Positions 19,101-33,666 of a stretch of DNA of 60,000 nucleotides are shown here, in pieces. Source of the DNA: Nymphaea colorata (taxonomy: Eukaryota > Streptophyta > Magnoliopsida > Nymphaeales > Nymphaeaceae); the NCBI RefSeq assembly GCF_008831285.2, contig NC_045142.1:2921001-2981000 (forward strand), in the 5' to 3' direction. Made by a program: the position numbers and the translations under genes. Position 1 is the first letter of the stretch, and every line of letters starts with the position of its first letter. The notes under the pieces were generated by a model. That model made no database searches, was not told the DNA's origin, and was given only the letters and a program-made list of their open reading frames with translations.

Positions 19101-22100
19101 TAAAGGCTATCTGTGGCAAATCACAAATAACAACCTTATGTAAAGTTGTATACTTCTTTTGGAAAAGGAATAAAGTTTTCTAAGCCCTAATCTTGTGCAT
19201 CCGACATGCATCCGTTCCCCTGATATAATGATCTAATATACCTTCAGTGTGGTATCAAAGTTCAATCAAAGATATCAAGGGAGCAACAAAACCTTAGTTC
19301 ACATCTTAAGGCTCATGTCAGCAAGATCTGTATCGTCCATGAGACCTCGATTTTGGTAGAGATTTCTTGCATGTGATGTTATCTGTTGGTACTGCTGTTA
19401 CCCAGTGTCTATTATGAATTAAACACAAGGGTGTGCATCAGACGAAGTGAGGGTGGCCCCATTGGTGGTTTACAAAAGACCAGTAAGGCCGATCAGTTTT
19501 TAAAACAACACAAAGGCTCCAACCAGCCATTGATAGGTCAACAGGCTCAATTATTTGTGCTTGAATTTCAGCAGAGTGCCTGTGGCCCAATTGAAAACCT
19601 AACAACTAACACACATTTAAAAAAAGAAAAAACTGACAAAGTTAAATGTGCGCTGGTGCTGTTAACTACAGTAAGATATGAAAGGGAGATCAATATGAAA
19701 GGCCAGACCTAGGCATTGTCCAACATAGATTCTTCATAGTTAATCATCTTCAATTCACTAGGCCTCCATTCACTATATAAGAGAGCTGGTAAAAGACTTA
19801 CTGTTCTAGCAGGGGCATTGACCCCCATAGCAAATGTCTCCGTTGAGAATAATACCTAATAAAGTTTAATCATTACAAGAAACATGAGCAATTGATTAAA
19901 AAGAAAAAGCAACAAAAAGCAGTAGCAAAATAATATACAATAAAAAAGGTTATTTTTAAGTTCCTAAAACCAATGGTGAAACAGTCAAGAATAAACAATG
20001 CCCTAATACACAAGTACAGTCATCTCCATACGTAATATTAGTGCAAGTAGGATTTCATATATAACATCCAACAAGCTTCTTAGACTTAAACAGAACCTGC
20101 GAAAGCACATACATTCATAATGAGAACCTACAGGGCTTTTAAGAATAAATAAGATTTAAACTTAGAAATATGGAACAAAATGATTTCCATATGCATAGAT
20201 ATTCAAAGAAAATGATCCCAAGTAAAAAAAAAAGGGATGATAGTCTTTGAATCTGTCCTGTTGTTCTTAAAGAAAAAAACTGATCTTAAGAAACACTAAG
20301 GCTTCATGTCATCTTCATGCACATATTCACATACACATAAAACAAAGACATTTTTTATGCACATACTTGTGTCTACAAATTATAAATAAACCTGGCAAGT
20401 CATATGATTTTTACAGTCTTTGCTTTTATTAGCATGATATCAAGGAACCTTATCATTATTACACAACCAAGCATGAAAGATATGTATATACATATATCAA
20501 ATTGGATATGCAATTGGTAGAAGAATGAACAATTCCCAGAGGCGAGGCTTGTGTACTATTATAGCTACAGTTAATGTTTGATGTGTATGTAATGAACTCA
20601 ATTTCCTCTCACCCCACTTAAGAGTTGCTTATCGATCGCTAAAAACCTGCATGCCTTTTCCATATCATCAATCTAACAAGAAAAGGTGTTACAGTATCCT
20701 TTTCTGCCTAGTTAATCCAACAAAGGAAGGTGCTAATTGGGATTTGAAGATGTCCGATAAGAATCTGCTAAGTCATGGTCACTAGGTAGAAATAAAACCT
20801 TTTGATCGAGTTGCTTTCACCAACCAAATATGATGAATGAACAAGTCCACATGTAGTTTTAAAATGAATTAGAGCGAGAGAGAGAGAGAGGGAAAGACCT
20901 TAATGAAGCCACGACAAAAGAGCATCTCAATGACTTCCTTGACAATAGGAAGAAGCCCAGCATGGTGCACACCAATTCCTCTACGTAACAGATTTTGAAC
21001 CCTGACAATCTAAAAGAAGAACTTAAACTAGAAATTATAATGACCACAAAAGATTAACCACACTGTTTTAAGATAGTAACCAAATTGAAGATAAGAAAAA
21101 ACCTGGGGAAGGTTCCTGTCAGATCCCTTCAGTCGTGAAAAAGCCTTGTCACAGAAAACACGAATTTCACTTTTCTCAGAGCTGGTTGTGTAGTCGGCAC
21201 TAGCAAGACAATCTGCTGATTTATCACATCGGTTCTTTGAAAAACAAAATATGACTGCCTGGGACAACAAGCAAAAGCAGAAACAGATAAAGAGGTGTTA
21301 AAAGTGTAAAATACGAGGCATTACAAGAATATACAATGTGGCCCAGAAAGTAATGCATGGAACAGAAAGATGCATTTACGCATGCAAGCACAAATATATG
21401 CCCCATATATTTAAAATATGTATGTTTAAGTCAGACACAGCTCCATACATGCTTGAAACAATATCATATATGTTATTAGCTGCAGAACCACTCCCTCATC
21501 TTCCAGACAACTCTTGATATCTCCACTTTTCCATGCTATTCTACAAAGGCAATGAATAGCTAGCATTTTAAAATATACTCAAGCAAATCCTTTTAGGAAC
21601 ACTTTGAACCTGATCTGGCTCCATATACCTGAGGTTTAAAGTGCATGTGTTCCGAATTTGATACATGCTCTGATATAAGTTACCACAATGAGACAATACA
21701 GGTTTGGTTCTGGGTAGAACATTGTTTGACTTCCTGTGCCCTATCTCAGCTACTTACTACCCAACATAATGGAAAGCAATGGTATAAACTAGAAAGGAAC
21801 TAAATCTATCTTTAAAAAAAAAAATCAAGAAGAAGATTTTGCGACATACAGGTAAAAGAGACTTCTTCAAAAGCTTTGTTATAAGCGTAAGCCAGGGAGA
21901 GGACTCCGTTCTTCTTAGTCCCAAACTATTTTGCTGGAAGTTAACTATCCGGGATACATTTCCTGTTGATGGGGGCCCTTTTAGTTTCTGAGTTTTTCCA
22001 TGGTTTGGATTTTCTTGGTGCCTTCTTACAGCCGAAGATCCCCCTGATGATCCTGCTCCAGGCTTAACAGCATTTTTTTTCTTGTATGCATCTTTAGCAG

Positions 22101-25100
22101 CCTTGAATCCTTGTGGCAGAAATTGTTCATTCTCACAAACTTTATACAATTCTCCTGAGTAAAATAAGCAATGCTCCAGCGGAACAGGCCTTCGAGAGGT
22201 TCTGAAAATTTTAAAGATGGAGTGAAGCAATAGTCAACCTAAATAAGAGCAAGCCCAAATTGAACGACTCAGAACAACATCTTGAGAGAATGAATGATTA
22301 TTATCTTAAATTCTCATGCAATAAACTGCTTTTGACACCTTAAGATTTTGAAGATCATGCAGCCTAATTGGAGAATGACAAAAATAATGATTATTAACTT
22401 AAATTTCCATGCAATAAAAACAGGTTCTGGCACAACATGCAGCCTGAATGGAGCATAAAGATATCTGTTCATAAACATCATAGACCATTATATATTACAT
22501 CACCTATAACACATATATGAAAGGGAGAAGGAAACAATTTTTTTTCTAAAAGAATAGGATTCTATGCTAGACAAGCAAATGAACATATGAAAGCCCCTTT
22601 TTTTAATCAAATCCAGCAACATAGGATACTTGTGTTCACGATTAGCTCTCTCATATGTCAGCTCATCCACATGAACAAATGCATCAGCAAACTTGCTTAC
22701 CCAGTAAGTCGAATTTTCTTTTGTTTTGTCCGCCCAATCCAATCTGCAAACTCTAGCGTATTTGGCACCTAAAATAGATCATCAATTCACATAATGCAGA
22801 ACAAGAAAACGGAACAACAGTCAAATGAAATCAAGAAAATTAATGCATGAAAGAAGTAAAACCTGTTCAGCAAAAAGAAACAAGCAAATCAAGAGACAAA
22901 ATTCACTCAGAATATTTACGCAATCAACTGACTAGGCAGAAACTGCTCACAAGCAGGAGGTACAACAACTCTACTGAAGCACCACCCCACCCTCTATAAA
23001 AAAGGAAAACTGCAGTCAATGTTCTATAGTACACTGTTAATCTGTGCCGCAGTAGTGCAGAGTACTGTTTTTTCATTTCCAAAAAAAAAAAAGACTATGG
23101 AAGGTGTAGCAAGGGTGTGTGTATACATATAAGAACTTAACTGCAAAAACAAAGAAAGATGTGCATTTGAATTCGAGCATAAAATATAACCATCAATATT
23201 AACAGCCATACCCACAGCACACCTAGTGAGCACCCACACGTGGTATGCACCCGATTTGGGTGTCGCAGCCTTAGCCTATTGGCTGAACCCTGTTCAGTTT
23301 GTGGAATTGCAATTGAATGTAAAGCAGAATTTTGTTCTAATTCATTGTGAGATGTGCCTTTTTATGGGATACATTAGCACTATTTTTTCAAAAGTCATAT
23401 TCACTTTGACTTCAATAGAAATGGAACTTTTCAAACAGAGAAACTCAGAAGAGTCAGTACGGCATGTGAAACATTATCAATGTGTTTGATTTATCAACCT
23501 GCAATTACAGGACGGAGAACTCGTTTTTGTTAATTCTGCAAATACAAATATGTCTTCTGACATAGAGTATGTTAAACCAGGAGTTTTGTTTCTATTTTGT
23601 GAATCAAACAACCTCCAATATTGCACCTTGTATAGTATATCAGACTGCATAAAATTGTTTGGTCACTGCTAGTTTTATGCATTAATAGTTGGTTTCCATC
23701 TTATTCATTGCCATTTTATTTAGTTTTTGTACCCAACAACCAGTTATTTCTTAAAAGTCATAAACCAATCCATTTTGGAGTTTTTTATCGTATTTTTCTG
23801 CTTCCAATTTAAGCTAGACATTTATGATCTGATTACTTGCTATTCCTTTTTTATGTCCTTACCTTCTTGCCTTTTTAAATTGATTCCAATTTCTGATTTA
23901 TTTGGTTTTTACATGAAGTCGTTAGGGGAAAGGACTACCACCATTAGAAAGTCAGCTTCATTAAAACATAGAAAAAGAAAATTCCACTGTCCCTGGCAAC
24001 AAAGTTCAACCATATCCCAATCTAAAATTGCAAAATCCCAAGATGTGGCGATTATTGGCTTAAGCGTATATCTACACTGATCATCTTCAGAAAAGGTGAA
24101 AGGTTTATAAACTTGTGTGTCCTACTACCAATTGTGCTAGTTTGTAATCTTTTTGGATGTGAATAGAAGCTGACGAAACAGCAGGTTGCTCTGTCAAACC
24201 AGGCAGTTGAGTCAGATATGAGCTCCATTGTTAAAAGGCATCCTCTTTGGAGCGTTTTATTGCCCTTAAGAGGACCTACCTAGGAGTTCTCATAGGCTGA
24301 GTTCAAGCTGAGTTGAGTCAGCTCAACCTCAGCTTAACTCAGGATGGGTTAGCTCAAGCTGCACATTAAAAAAATTCTCATTTTAAAGAAGTGCCAACAG
24401 AGGATTTAAAGTCAATAGCACAACAAAGTTAGTGTCAAGCAACACCTTCACACGCAAGGCAACTTATATAAACAGAGACAAAGAAGCATAAAAAAACTTG
24501 ATAAGCTGCAAACACTAGCAAAACCTTACAGTTGCAGAAAGAAGGATAATATTGACATGCCTAGGGAGCATAATGATGACTTCTTCCCATACAACACCTC
24601 GCTCTACATCATTTACATAGTGCACCTCATCAAATATGACCTGTTCAACCATGAACCATCAAACAGTTATCAGCAGCACTATTAAAATGTCAATACAGAA
24701 GGTTGTGACTGCAGTACAAGTTAAGGTAAAAGCATGCTTCCTAGTTTGGAAACATAAAAACCAAGTTCCATTACTGTTCCTTTAATGGAATCCAAGAGAC
24801 AAAACTACTTGCTTACCCATTCAATATCTCGTATTATGTCAGCACCTCTATACAGCATTGACCTTAGAATTTCAGTGGTCATGATAAGGCAAGAAGCCTC
24901 AGGCCTCAAGCTTATATCTCCAGTAAGAAGGCCAACATCAAATTTCCCGCAAAAATCCCTGTACTTCTGATTGCTGATGGTTTTGATAGGTGCAGTATAA
25001 ACTGCTCTTGTGCAATGCTGCATATATTTTACATGCTTCAGATTGCAAAGAAGGCATTACCGCTATGACAAACCAGTCTACATATAAGAGACCTACCTCA

Positions 25101-28100
25101 AATTAGGAAAGAGAAAGAAAAACACAAACGAGAACAATGTATCAGGAAAGCTTCTTAAGAAATTATCATCTGCAACCATGAATTTTTACAGAAAAAAGAA
25201 CTTTTCATCCCCAGGATAAAAAAAGGTGGTTCCAGTTTCATGCATTTGATTTCCATTTTAGTTTTTTTTTTCTTTCTTTTTTACCTTATCTCTGTTTTTG
25301 TTTTCTTTTTCTTCGGAGGGAAACAGCCTGGGAAAACAACCCCAAGGGAAGCTTCTCGCTAGTGCTTTGCACAAAGCACACACTCACAAATCAAGAAAGC
25401 ACTCGCAAAGTGAACCGTTCACGTCACGAGCAAATTTCAAAGTCAAGGTTAGCGTAGATGTCATTCAAAGCTGCGAGTGCTTTGCTCAATCTTATTTGCT
25501 TTGCTCGTGACATTGGAAAACCAAGGTGAAGTGAGTGTACTTATGAAAAGTGATGAGCTCACATTTTTAATTTCCTTTATGTAATTAATTTTTTATTTTA
25601 GCTGCAGGTTTCTAGCCATTAGGAGCTTCCAACACCTATATGACTAACCATTGGATGCTCTCAAGAAATTACAGAAGTTTGCCTTCTCTATGTATAGAGA
25701 CTGTTCGTTTCTTTCCCCTTTACAGCTTCTTGCAAAGCATTTTAATGACTACAACATGTACTGTTAGCTGTGCCCTGATACTCATCAGGACTCAGAATAG
25801 CTGTTCTGATAATGTGTGATTCATCTATATTGGTTTCTTTGAGAGAGTTGGTCACTTTTGTGATACATTTTCATACACACCAACACAGTTAAATATAAGA
25901 CATATACACAAATGTTGACATTATTTCAAAAATATAACATTTTTATCTCCACAAGAGAAATACAATCTTTTTAACAGGAAAATATCACAAATATTTTAAA
26001 AACATCTCTTAAGAAATAATTGTCAGAAAGGTCACTGTATTTTCCCCATTTTGAAAGAACCTGCTTTCATATTACACTTACAAAATACTGTTCTTGGGTT
26101 TCTACAAATGAGGTTTCTCGAATATTAATTGAGAAGCTTGTTTTTCTTTGGAAAGATCTATATAATTCAAAAAAATAGAAATATACAAAAAAGTAATAGA
26201 AAAAATTATATGAACCTTCTATAAAAAAAATCTTACCAAACATTGACAAAAGTATATTAAAATAATTATTAAAATGATAAAATAAACAGAAAATGGTTTG
26301 AAATATACCCAAAAATTGTTCTAAAAATCCCAGGAAAATATCCACAAAAAGTCTTGTGTTATTTTAGAAAGAAATTGAAACTGAAAATATTATCAGAATG
26401 TCACAACAAATTCCTACTTCCATTTTTTGTTTCACATAGGATTTCAAGAACTATTAGAATGCTTATGCAACAAAACTAGTTGAAAACTCATAATTTCACA
26501 ATCTTCTCTAATCTTTTTTATATATTTAGAAAAAAATTGGATTTCCGATTTCTTCGCAAGAAAAATCAAAATTAATAAAAAGCTCTGGGAGAAACCTTCC
26601 CAAGAATGATATTTGCAATTATGATATGAAATAAGACAAGAAAGAAAGGAGGTGATTGTCTACTCTTCCTCCTTCCACTTATTATCTAATGCTAATGAAA
26701 ATGGAGCAAGGAAACTTCAACATTACATTTTATTTTTTCTAAGTTGATAGAAAAGGGACATTGTCCTGGAAAAAAAAGAGACAAAACCACTAATAAGTGA
26801 AAATGTCAGTGTTAGTGTTGCCTAGAAGTGTGCGTATAACTAAGTCACATGAGTGTGGGTACTGGTGCAGACACAGTGTACAGGTTTGGTCACGAGGATT
26901 TTGAACATGTAGGTACAGGGGAACAGCAAGTTATACACATAAAATCTGTAATAAGAATATCATTATTATCTGAAATTTTGGAATGAACTGGGGGTAACCC
27001 AGAACCAATCCAGAGCATACCTAGTTGGTATGGCTTACCCATGTCTAAACCGTCACAACAACATGGGAAAGCCAGTCATACTCACAACCATGCTATAAGT
27101 GGTTCCTGAAGTTCTTCACTTATCTCTTTCTCCATCAACTTGAATCGGGACTTTCAGCTATATATCCTAGATCATAGTTCCTTAAGTCACTATCACTTTT
27201 TCCCTTTTCACTTTTTTAGTGCAACCATATCCTTGTTTCATATGTTAAGATGCACACTATTATCCTTATCGACTAATTTTGGATAACATGAAAAAAGATT
27301 GAAAACTAATATTGTGGTGTCTAATGTCCTCTACCATGTGATGGGAGAGGGAAAGCATAAAAAACGAAACTATTGACATAAAATAGCTTCCTACAATCAT
27401 ACATGCTTATGTTCTCCTGTGATTTCTAAGTCTGCCAGATCCTGGTCACAGGCTCTGAAATAACAACTGTAATAAAAGAAAAAAGAGGTAGCTTGCAATT
27501 CTTAAATACTTTCTTTTCTGATCAGACCAAACAAGACAGTGGTAGTTGGTAATAGGCCTGACAGTCACAGGCCTAGGAGTCGATTCTGATTCTTTAACCT
27601 GTGACTAAAATAAGTAATCCCCAAATAGAAATGACAGTTCTACCATTTCATGATATAAAAAAAGTCATAGGAATTATCTCCCTGTTCCGGGAGGAATGAT
27701 GCTTAAAATCAAGGTTTCAAATGTCAACCCATGGTTAAGAACTAAAAATGTGAATCTATAGTGAAAAGCAACAGATTTTCAACATTTTGGCCATTGCCCT
27801 TTTTCCTTAAAATAATGAGTTTGTTAGAAAGAAAAAAACAAGGTCACAAAAATAATATGGATATGTACACGTACATTTGAATATACAGATAAGCAACTCA
27901 CAAGCACGTGCAGAGATTAAGGGAAGCTCCAGACAGAAAAGGGCAAGACCAAAGTGTAACAACTGTGACAAAATTATTTACGGAACAGTAAACAAGTCAG
28001 ACGAAAAGATGCACCTTTGACGCCAATGCAAATGCATATTCTGCAACAACAGTCTTTCCTGCAGATGTATGTGCAGCAACAAAAACAGATTCACCCTTTT

Positions 28101-31100
28101 CGAGATAATATATGGCCTGTTTTATTCCATCAAGGGGAAAAAAACGGTTAATACAAACAGGGAGGTGGACATGCTTTTATATTACTTTTTTGATAGGTAG
28201 TTGGCTGTTCCAACAAAAAAAAAAAAAGGCCAGAATCTCCCCTTTTCACACAATTATGTAATATGCCAAAAGCACTGTACAAGATTGCTGAGCATTTAAT
28301 AGTGATTTGCAACTGTTCATATAGTTGCATCAGCATTTATGCTGCACTGAGCCTTTAATAGTGACTACCTGACTGCCTGTATATTGCTCCACATACAATT
28401 CTCACCCATACAACAAAAAAAATACTGATACACATACCAACTAATGGCAAAAGCGATGGATGCATTATCCAAAACTCTTTACTCAAATAGCAAATGTTGT
28501 TTCGTGAGGCTTAAGGACAGTATGTATGAAAAATAAGTAACCAATGAAAGTAAGAGAAGAAAACCAAAAAAAAAACTTTTCACAACATAATTAACACTTC
28601 AAAATACAGGAAGGGAAGCATTTGCACACCTCTTTCTGGAATGTATCAAGCTCAAAGGGAAACTCTAGGGCCATGTCAGGAACAAGTTCGTAAAAACGAT
28701 TTGAAATCTCCCGACTTCCTCCAGTGACTGCCCAAACCTTCAGATAGAAATATGAACCAGTTATAAAAGCACAAAATTCTAAGAACTTCTCACAGGCAAA
28801 ACTGTATCATCATATGAATTATCAAAAGATCATAAAATTATGCACACCACACAAATGTAGCACCGTCGAAAGCAGAATTTATGTACCACCGAGCCTAATA
28901 TGCAAATTCTAAAGACACAGACAAGCCAATCTATTAAGTAGAAGATACACTAGAAACTAATGCATAACCTCAAAAGCTAGTCAAACATTTGCACAACACT
29001 ATCTAATAACATTGACTTGAAAAAAAAAAAAATTCTACGAGAATAACTTAAAAAGTAAAGTACCATAGTTTGAGTTTTGTGTTTAATAATATTATCATAA
29101 TGACATCATGATACACCACTTTGTGTACTATATTTACCTCTTTTCATATCTTTTCTACATTTTAGACCACATGCCCTTGGCTTTTTTATCTTCTTTACTT
29201 ACTTCTCTTATTACACTTATGGTTGTGCCCTTTGTTTTGCTTTTGATGTACATCTGGATGTTTATAAGTCAAAATTTCCTGAGGTTTAAACAAAAAACCT
29301 GCAATATCACAAAATCTTCCTTGCAAATGCATTACCCAGAGTAATATTTGTGATTTTCACTAAAAGGATATGTTCAAGAAAATGCATGAATTGGAACAGA
29401 CTATTATGTTTGGCCACCACATAATAAAGTGATAATTGAACCTTTCGCGCTAACACTCTTGACTTCTAAAGGAATAACAAAAAGACACTTGTTTCATGCT
29501 AAATTAGACAGAAAAAGGAAACTGAAAGAAAAATCTTCAAAATGTAGCACTTTTTTGCAGCTTAATTGTGAAAAACTCACAGAAACTATAATAATTATGA
29601 ACATGCCATGAAAGTATACAGTGGAAAAAGCATAAAGAACTTGCACACATCAATTCATAATTAACCAGGAAAATCATGACTACGAAGAGAGGATATTTAA
29701 CAGCATAAGCCAATCAAATGCATCAAACCATGAGGTAACATCCTTCCTCCAAACTGACCATAAATAATGGGCCAATCATGTTTGCCTTTTACCTCTTTTC
29801 CCTGCCCATCAAGAGTGTCACCTTCCACTTTCTGGTCTGTAACTTCATGTTCTTTAAACAGTATGTCATCCAAAACTACTGACTCAGCAGCTGAACTTGC
29901 ATCATTTCTTCCAATTCCAACCTCTGCTTCAGATATAACGGACTTTACTTCTAAGGATTTTCCTGCACAAAAGAACTAGCATTGGTAATGTTGCCCAATA
30001 TAGAGGGTTGCTCTAGAAAACATTGAAACTAACAAGAGCATTCAATGATGAACAAATACGTTTTAAAATTGGAACTGGCAAAAGAGTCAATCCACAAGCA
30101 AAAAGAAGTTGGACATAACAAATAAGCAGATCATTAGTAGCATGGCTACAGGAACAATTTCCTCCTTTGACAGCAAAAGTACATGCCAAAATGGATATTA
30201 GTTGATTCTCAGGTGATCCTTTTCCAGGAAGGTTATGATGTTGCCCAGGACTTACTTACGAAGGTGTGGCCATGATTTAAGGTTAGAGCCTTAGAGGCTT
30301 GAGGAAGGAATGTAAGGGACAAATGCAGAATTTCTCCATTGCACAGTGCTGCTGGCTCACATGAATACTCCACTTTTGTCTTATGTTCCATACAAAGAAG
30401 AGGCACTCAGGACCAAACTAAATTGGTCATATCCCCAAACCCCCAGCAGTATTCATGAAGGACATGATTGAAATGCTCCTTCTCTTTGCAGAAGGCATGA
30501 AGAGTGATCTCGTGAAAAGGAAAAAAAAAAAAGATCAATTATCATGAAAAGTAACTCTTAGCTTTTGGAAAGCATGGGGAGAAAAGAACATTGCCGATGC
30601 AAGACCATGATTATCAAGCTCATGAACCTCTCTTCAGGTAAAATGGGAACAGTCTTCATGTTATCACATAACAAGATATCAATTGCTTATCGTAAGGAAT
30701 GCCACGTGGCTGGTGAAGTCATCCTATATACTGTTCTTTCAAAAGGGAAAAGATCAACCAACTGTATGTTGAATGTCTGATGTCAGTGACTTATTAATTT
30801 GTAAAATTACTATTAAAATGAAACGTTTGATCCTGCATTAGTAGCTTTAGTAGCTCATTTTCCATTGGTTGTTTTCAATACATAGGCGTAAAAATGATGT
30901 ATCTATCTTCCTTTCCACAGTTGATAATAGCCAATACTAGTAAATAAAGAGTAGGAACATCCCACCACTTTTTAGAATCTCAAAGTTGCACCATGGATAT
31001 TAACAATGAGACAGAGATCACAAAAACTAGATGTAGAAACCTTGAAGGAAGTTCCAGAAAAACAAAGATTCTAATCATACAACAGCTTACCATCATTATT

Positions 31101-33394
31101 TTCTTGCTCAGCCACGTCTTGTTCCAGTACCCTTTTTAATACACTCTCAAATTGCAAAGACAAATTCGTCTGTAAGAAATGAAAATGGCAAAAATAAACA
31201 ATAAGCAAAAAGTGTAATGGTTCACATTTCGCTTGTGATTGTCAAAATAGCATAGCTATTGTGGAATGAGAACAAATAGTAGGAATTCGAAATATTATAA
31301 CATAGATATGAGATATAGATGTACACCAAGATAACAAAATAGATACAATCAGGAGATGTACAAGACTTCTCACAAGTAACTAAAAGCCCTAAATGCAGAT
31401 CTATGTTGCCTCCATTAAAGGTAATTATATGCTAAACGGGCACATCAATGCAATTAAAAATCAAATGCAAAACTAAGCAGGATCTATGTACAAACAGAAG
31501 CACTTGCTCTATCTAACCTGACCAGAAAAAAAGGACCACACTTACAGCACTTTACTGGAATGATATGAGTGCAACGAGTGACTAACCGTTTTACCGTCTA
31601 AGGGCTTCTTGAGCGCATTTGATGTATTAACAATTTTCCATGAGTAATCATAAGCCTTTCAAAGCAAGGGAGGGAGGATGAATTATCAGTAGAAAGAAAA
31701 GCCACAAAATTCAAAAGTAAGTGATGTGAAATCCTATAAACTTAGATACCTTCAGAGGACCAAGATCCAGGCCTTGTTTGAAGCCAGGAGGAATGGTCTG
31801 AGGGGGCCCACCATCAAGTACCTCACGTACCCACTCACCATTCAAAGCTCCTTCAGGGATAACTCTCTCTGATGATTGAGATTGCTCCAAACCTCCAGGA
31901 CGGAAAGGGCGATTGCCACTGGTACCTCGAACAAAGTCTTTTGCAGGACCAGGCAAACGAGGAACAGATGCAAAATCACCTTCCCCATTTAACAGATCTG
32001 TCATCTCAATCTAAGCAACAGATAAACATATAAAATTGTATTCAATGTAAATAAAATAAAAAAATGCGGTTATACAAGAAATTTGCAGAAAGTATTTGAT
32101 AATAAAACTGCATTTATGATTTATGTGATTATTCCATTTTACTTGCAAAAAAATGACAATGACGGACGTTGTTTTTCAGTATGGCAAAGAGAAATAAAAG
32201 AACTGATAGGTTTCCACTGCACAAGCAATGTAAAACTCAGACAGGATATCAAAATCTTAGCTGTGACCAGAAGTCAGATATCGCAGACTAGAGAAAACTA
32301 TAATCACTTAAAAACTGACTAAGAAAAAATGAGAAGTAAGAAGAACCAAATAAGCCAAATGATAAGATCCATGACTCCACATCCAAATTCTCGAGCTCCA
32401 ATCTGTGTACAGCTAAATGCCTTAATCGCTAGAACTAGACACTTCCCGTTGCTTTCACCTCGACCTATAAGGTTACCTATACAGTTAGCATAGCTTTTCC
32501 ATGTTTATTCTCGATAAGACAACGTGTCCTCTCTTGAATTTCACCTAACGAGCATGATCTCGGTTTCTTATCATCCCGGCACTCCGTCCGCTGCCAGCTA
32601 CTTCCCCAAACACTTTTTTAACTTACTTCCTATTTAATGCTAAACTTTCTTCCATTTCTGCGGTTTCACTTCCTTTAACCTCTTACTGTTGACGAATAGC
32701 CTTCTAGAGAGTTCATTCACCATTTACCACGACAACCAATCTGGGACGTCATTGCTGGATATTGAAGCATCTAAGACGTAGCATGACTTCCGTTCAGCCT
32801 AAGCATTTTCACCTATAACAGACCGAAGCACGACCTACTTAACTAAACATCAAAGATCCACGAGCAACCCTAAAGAATGTAATCGCGCATACCTCCACCG
32901 AGTCGGGAATCCACAACTCCGCCGAATGGGCATCTTCCTCCGCATTCTTGATGTTGTTTCGCCTGAAAGGCGGTTCCCAGGAAGGAACCACGACCGTCCG
33001 CGGCATCGTCGGGTCAAGCTCAATCCTGTACCTATCAAACCAATCGAAATCCCACTGGCGACCACATGCCGCCGGAGAGAACAGGTCGTCATCAAGCCTT
33101 GGAGTCAAATACTTCTCCTCAATGTCCTTCCTGATGGTCTCCTCCGAAATTGGCTCGAATGCCGGGGGCTGCACAGACAACGCAGCGGTCTCAACCTGTG
33201 GAAACAGTAGAAGCGGCAAATAGAGGCCGTGCAAGACGTAAGAAAGGGTAAACACATACGAGAACGAGATCAGGAAGAGAGCTTAAAGGATTGGGGCGGT
33301 CCACGGGGGGGAGAGGCTCGATTCTCAGGTGGCCGCTGTGCCCGGTGTAGCCGATTCTGAAGGGGAGGCCCTTCACCGCCTCAATGCGATCCAT
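10131..33394 (-). CDS. SKI2: SKI2, DExH-box RNA helicase of the cytosolic SKI/exosome pathway
   Basis: Coding exons in transcript order: 33394-33260, 33195-32893, 32010-31750, 31655-31587, 31169-31091, 29962-29793, 28737-28630, 28116-28015, 25017-24817, 24640-24530, 22768-22701, 22201-21850, 21258-21103, 21009-20899, 19855-19802, 18214-17957, 17059-16950, 15698-15545, 14818-14353, 12716-12502, 11077-10839, 10543-10417 and 10343-10131. All are GT-AG and in frame, giving 1353 aa, close to the length of plant SKI2. Walker A is HTSAGKT (K396), the DExH box is DEVH (480-483), motif III is SAT (511-513) and motif VI is [10 protein letters not shown] (784-793). The SKI2/MTR4-type insertion lies roughly at 860-1110, and the C-terminal DSHCT domain ends in [17 protein letters not shown]2 works with SKI3 and SKI8 to thread mRNA 3' end first into the cytosolic exosome. 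The [13 protein letters not shown] block and the N-terminal [14 protein letters not shown] block favour SKI2 over MTR4/HEN2. The start is an ATG with G at +4. Introns total about 19 kb. Confidence 0.96.
11508..11834. repeat. Direct duplication of about 140 bp inside a SKI2 intron
   Basis: Within the intron between coding exons 20 and 21, two diverged direct copies lie at about 11508-11648 and 11686-11834. Shared landmarks in order are CATTCA, CTACCTA(A/G)TGATGTAT, AATTATGATTAT, GGAACTGCACCTAGT, AAGCATCGATTG and AAATTGGTCAAACTTC. The copies are separated by short AAACTAGAAA-rich sequence. They contain no coding sequence. Confidence 0.75.
20868..20891. repeat. (GA)n microsatellite in a SKI2 intron
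   Basis: A short run of GAGAGAGA-type repeats sits just 3' (in gene direction) of coding exon 14, near its splice donor. On the coding strand it reads as a CT-rich stretch just inside the intron. Confidence 0.7.
25018..28014. other. Largest SKI2 intron (3.0 kb); no gene inside
   Basis: This intron separates the exon with the Walker A motif (28116-28015) from the next helicase exon (25017-24817). It is AT-rich with poly-purine stretches. I found no transposon ends or protein-coding homology. Around 25362-25511 there is a cluster of short, interleaved inverted repeats (described in findings). The open frames at 25298-25510 and 26067-26345 are composition artefacts. Confidence 0.6.
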
Positions 33395-33660
33395 GGCCGA
33401 CGGAAACCCTAAACGCTTCCGTCACATCGACTTCAGCCGCCGGACTTCTATGATCATTTGCCGGAAAATACAGCCCGCAGTCTCCAAGCTCTCTACAGCA
33501 GGTGGAACAGAACCGCGCGCGCGAAACCGACAGCAGTACGATTGGGTCTTTCTTGTTCGATTTGTCTTCGGTCGTTCATAGTTCCATGTAATTGATGCGA
33601 TAAACCTTAGCCCGGCCACGGTCTACAGTAAAAAATATAAATTGAAGAAAAAGTAATTAA
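33395..33660 (-). promoter_or_regulatory. Probable SKI2 promoter and 5' leader
   Basis: Read on the minus strand, a TATA-like TTTATATTTTTT lies at about 33633-33644. About 30 bases downstream is a position near 33605-33615 suitable for transcription start. A leader of about 210 bases, containing a GC-rich CGCGCGCG segment, then runs to the ATG at 33394. Upstream of about 33660 the sequence becomes part of the dispersed repeat blocks, so the unique promoter appears short. Transcription start is inferred. Confidence 0.4.
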
Positions 33661-33666
33661 AAGCTT

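Noticed and set aside
32839-33223. Additional open frames on both strands over SKI2 exon 2
   Set aside because: These are shadows of the GC-richer coding exon. The SKI2 frame alone matches the known family and splice phases.
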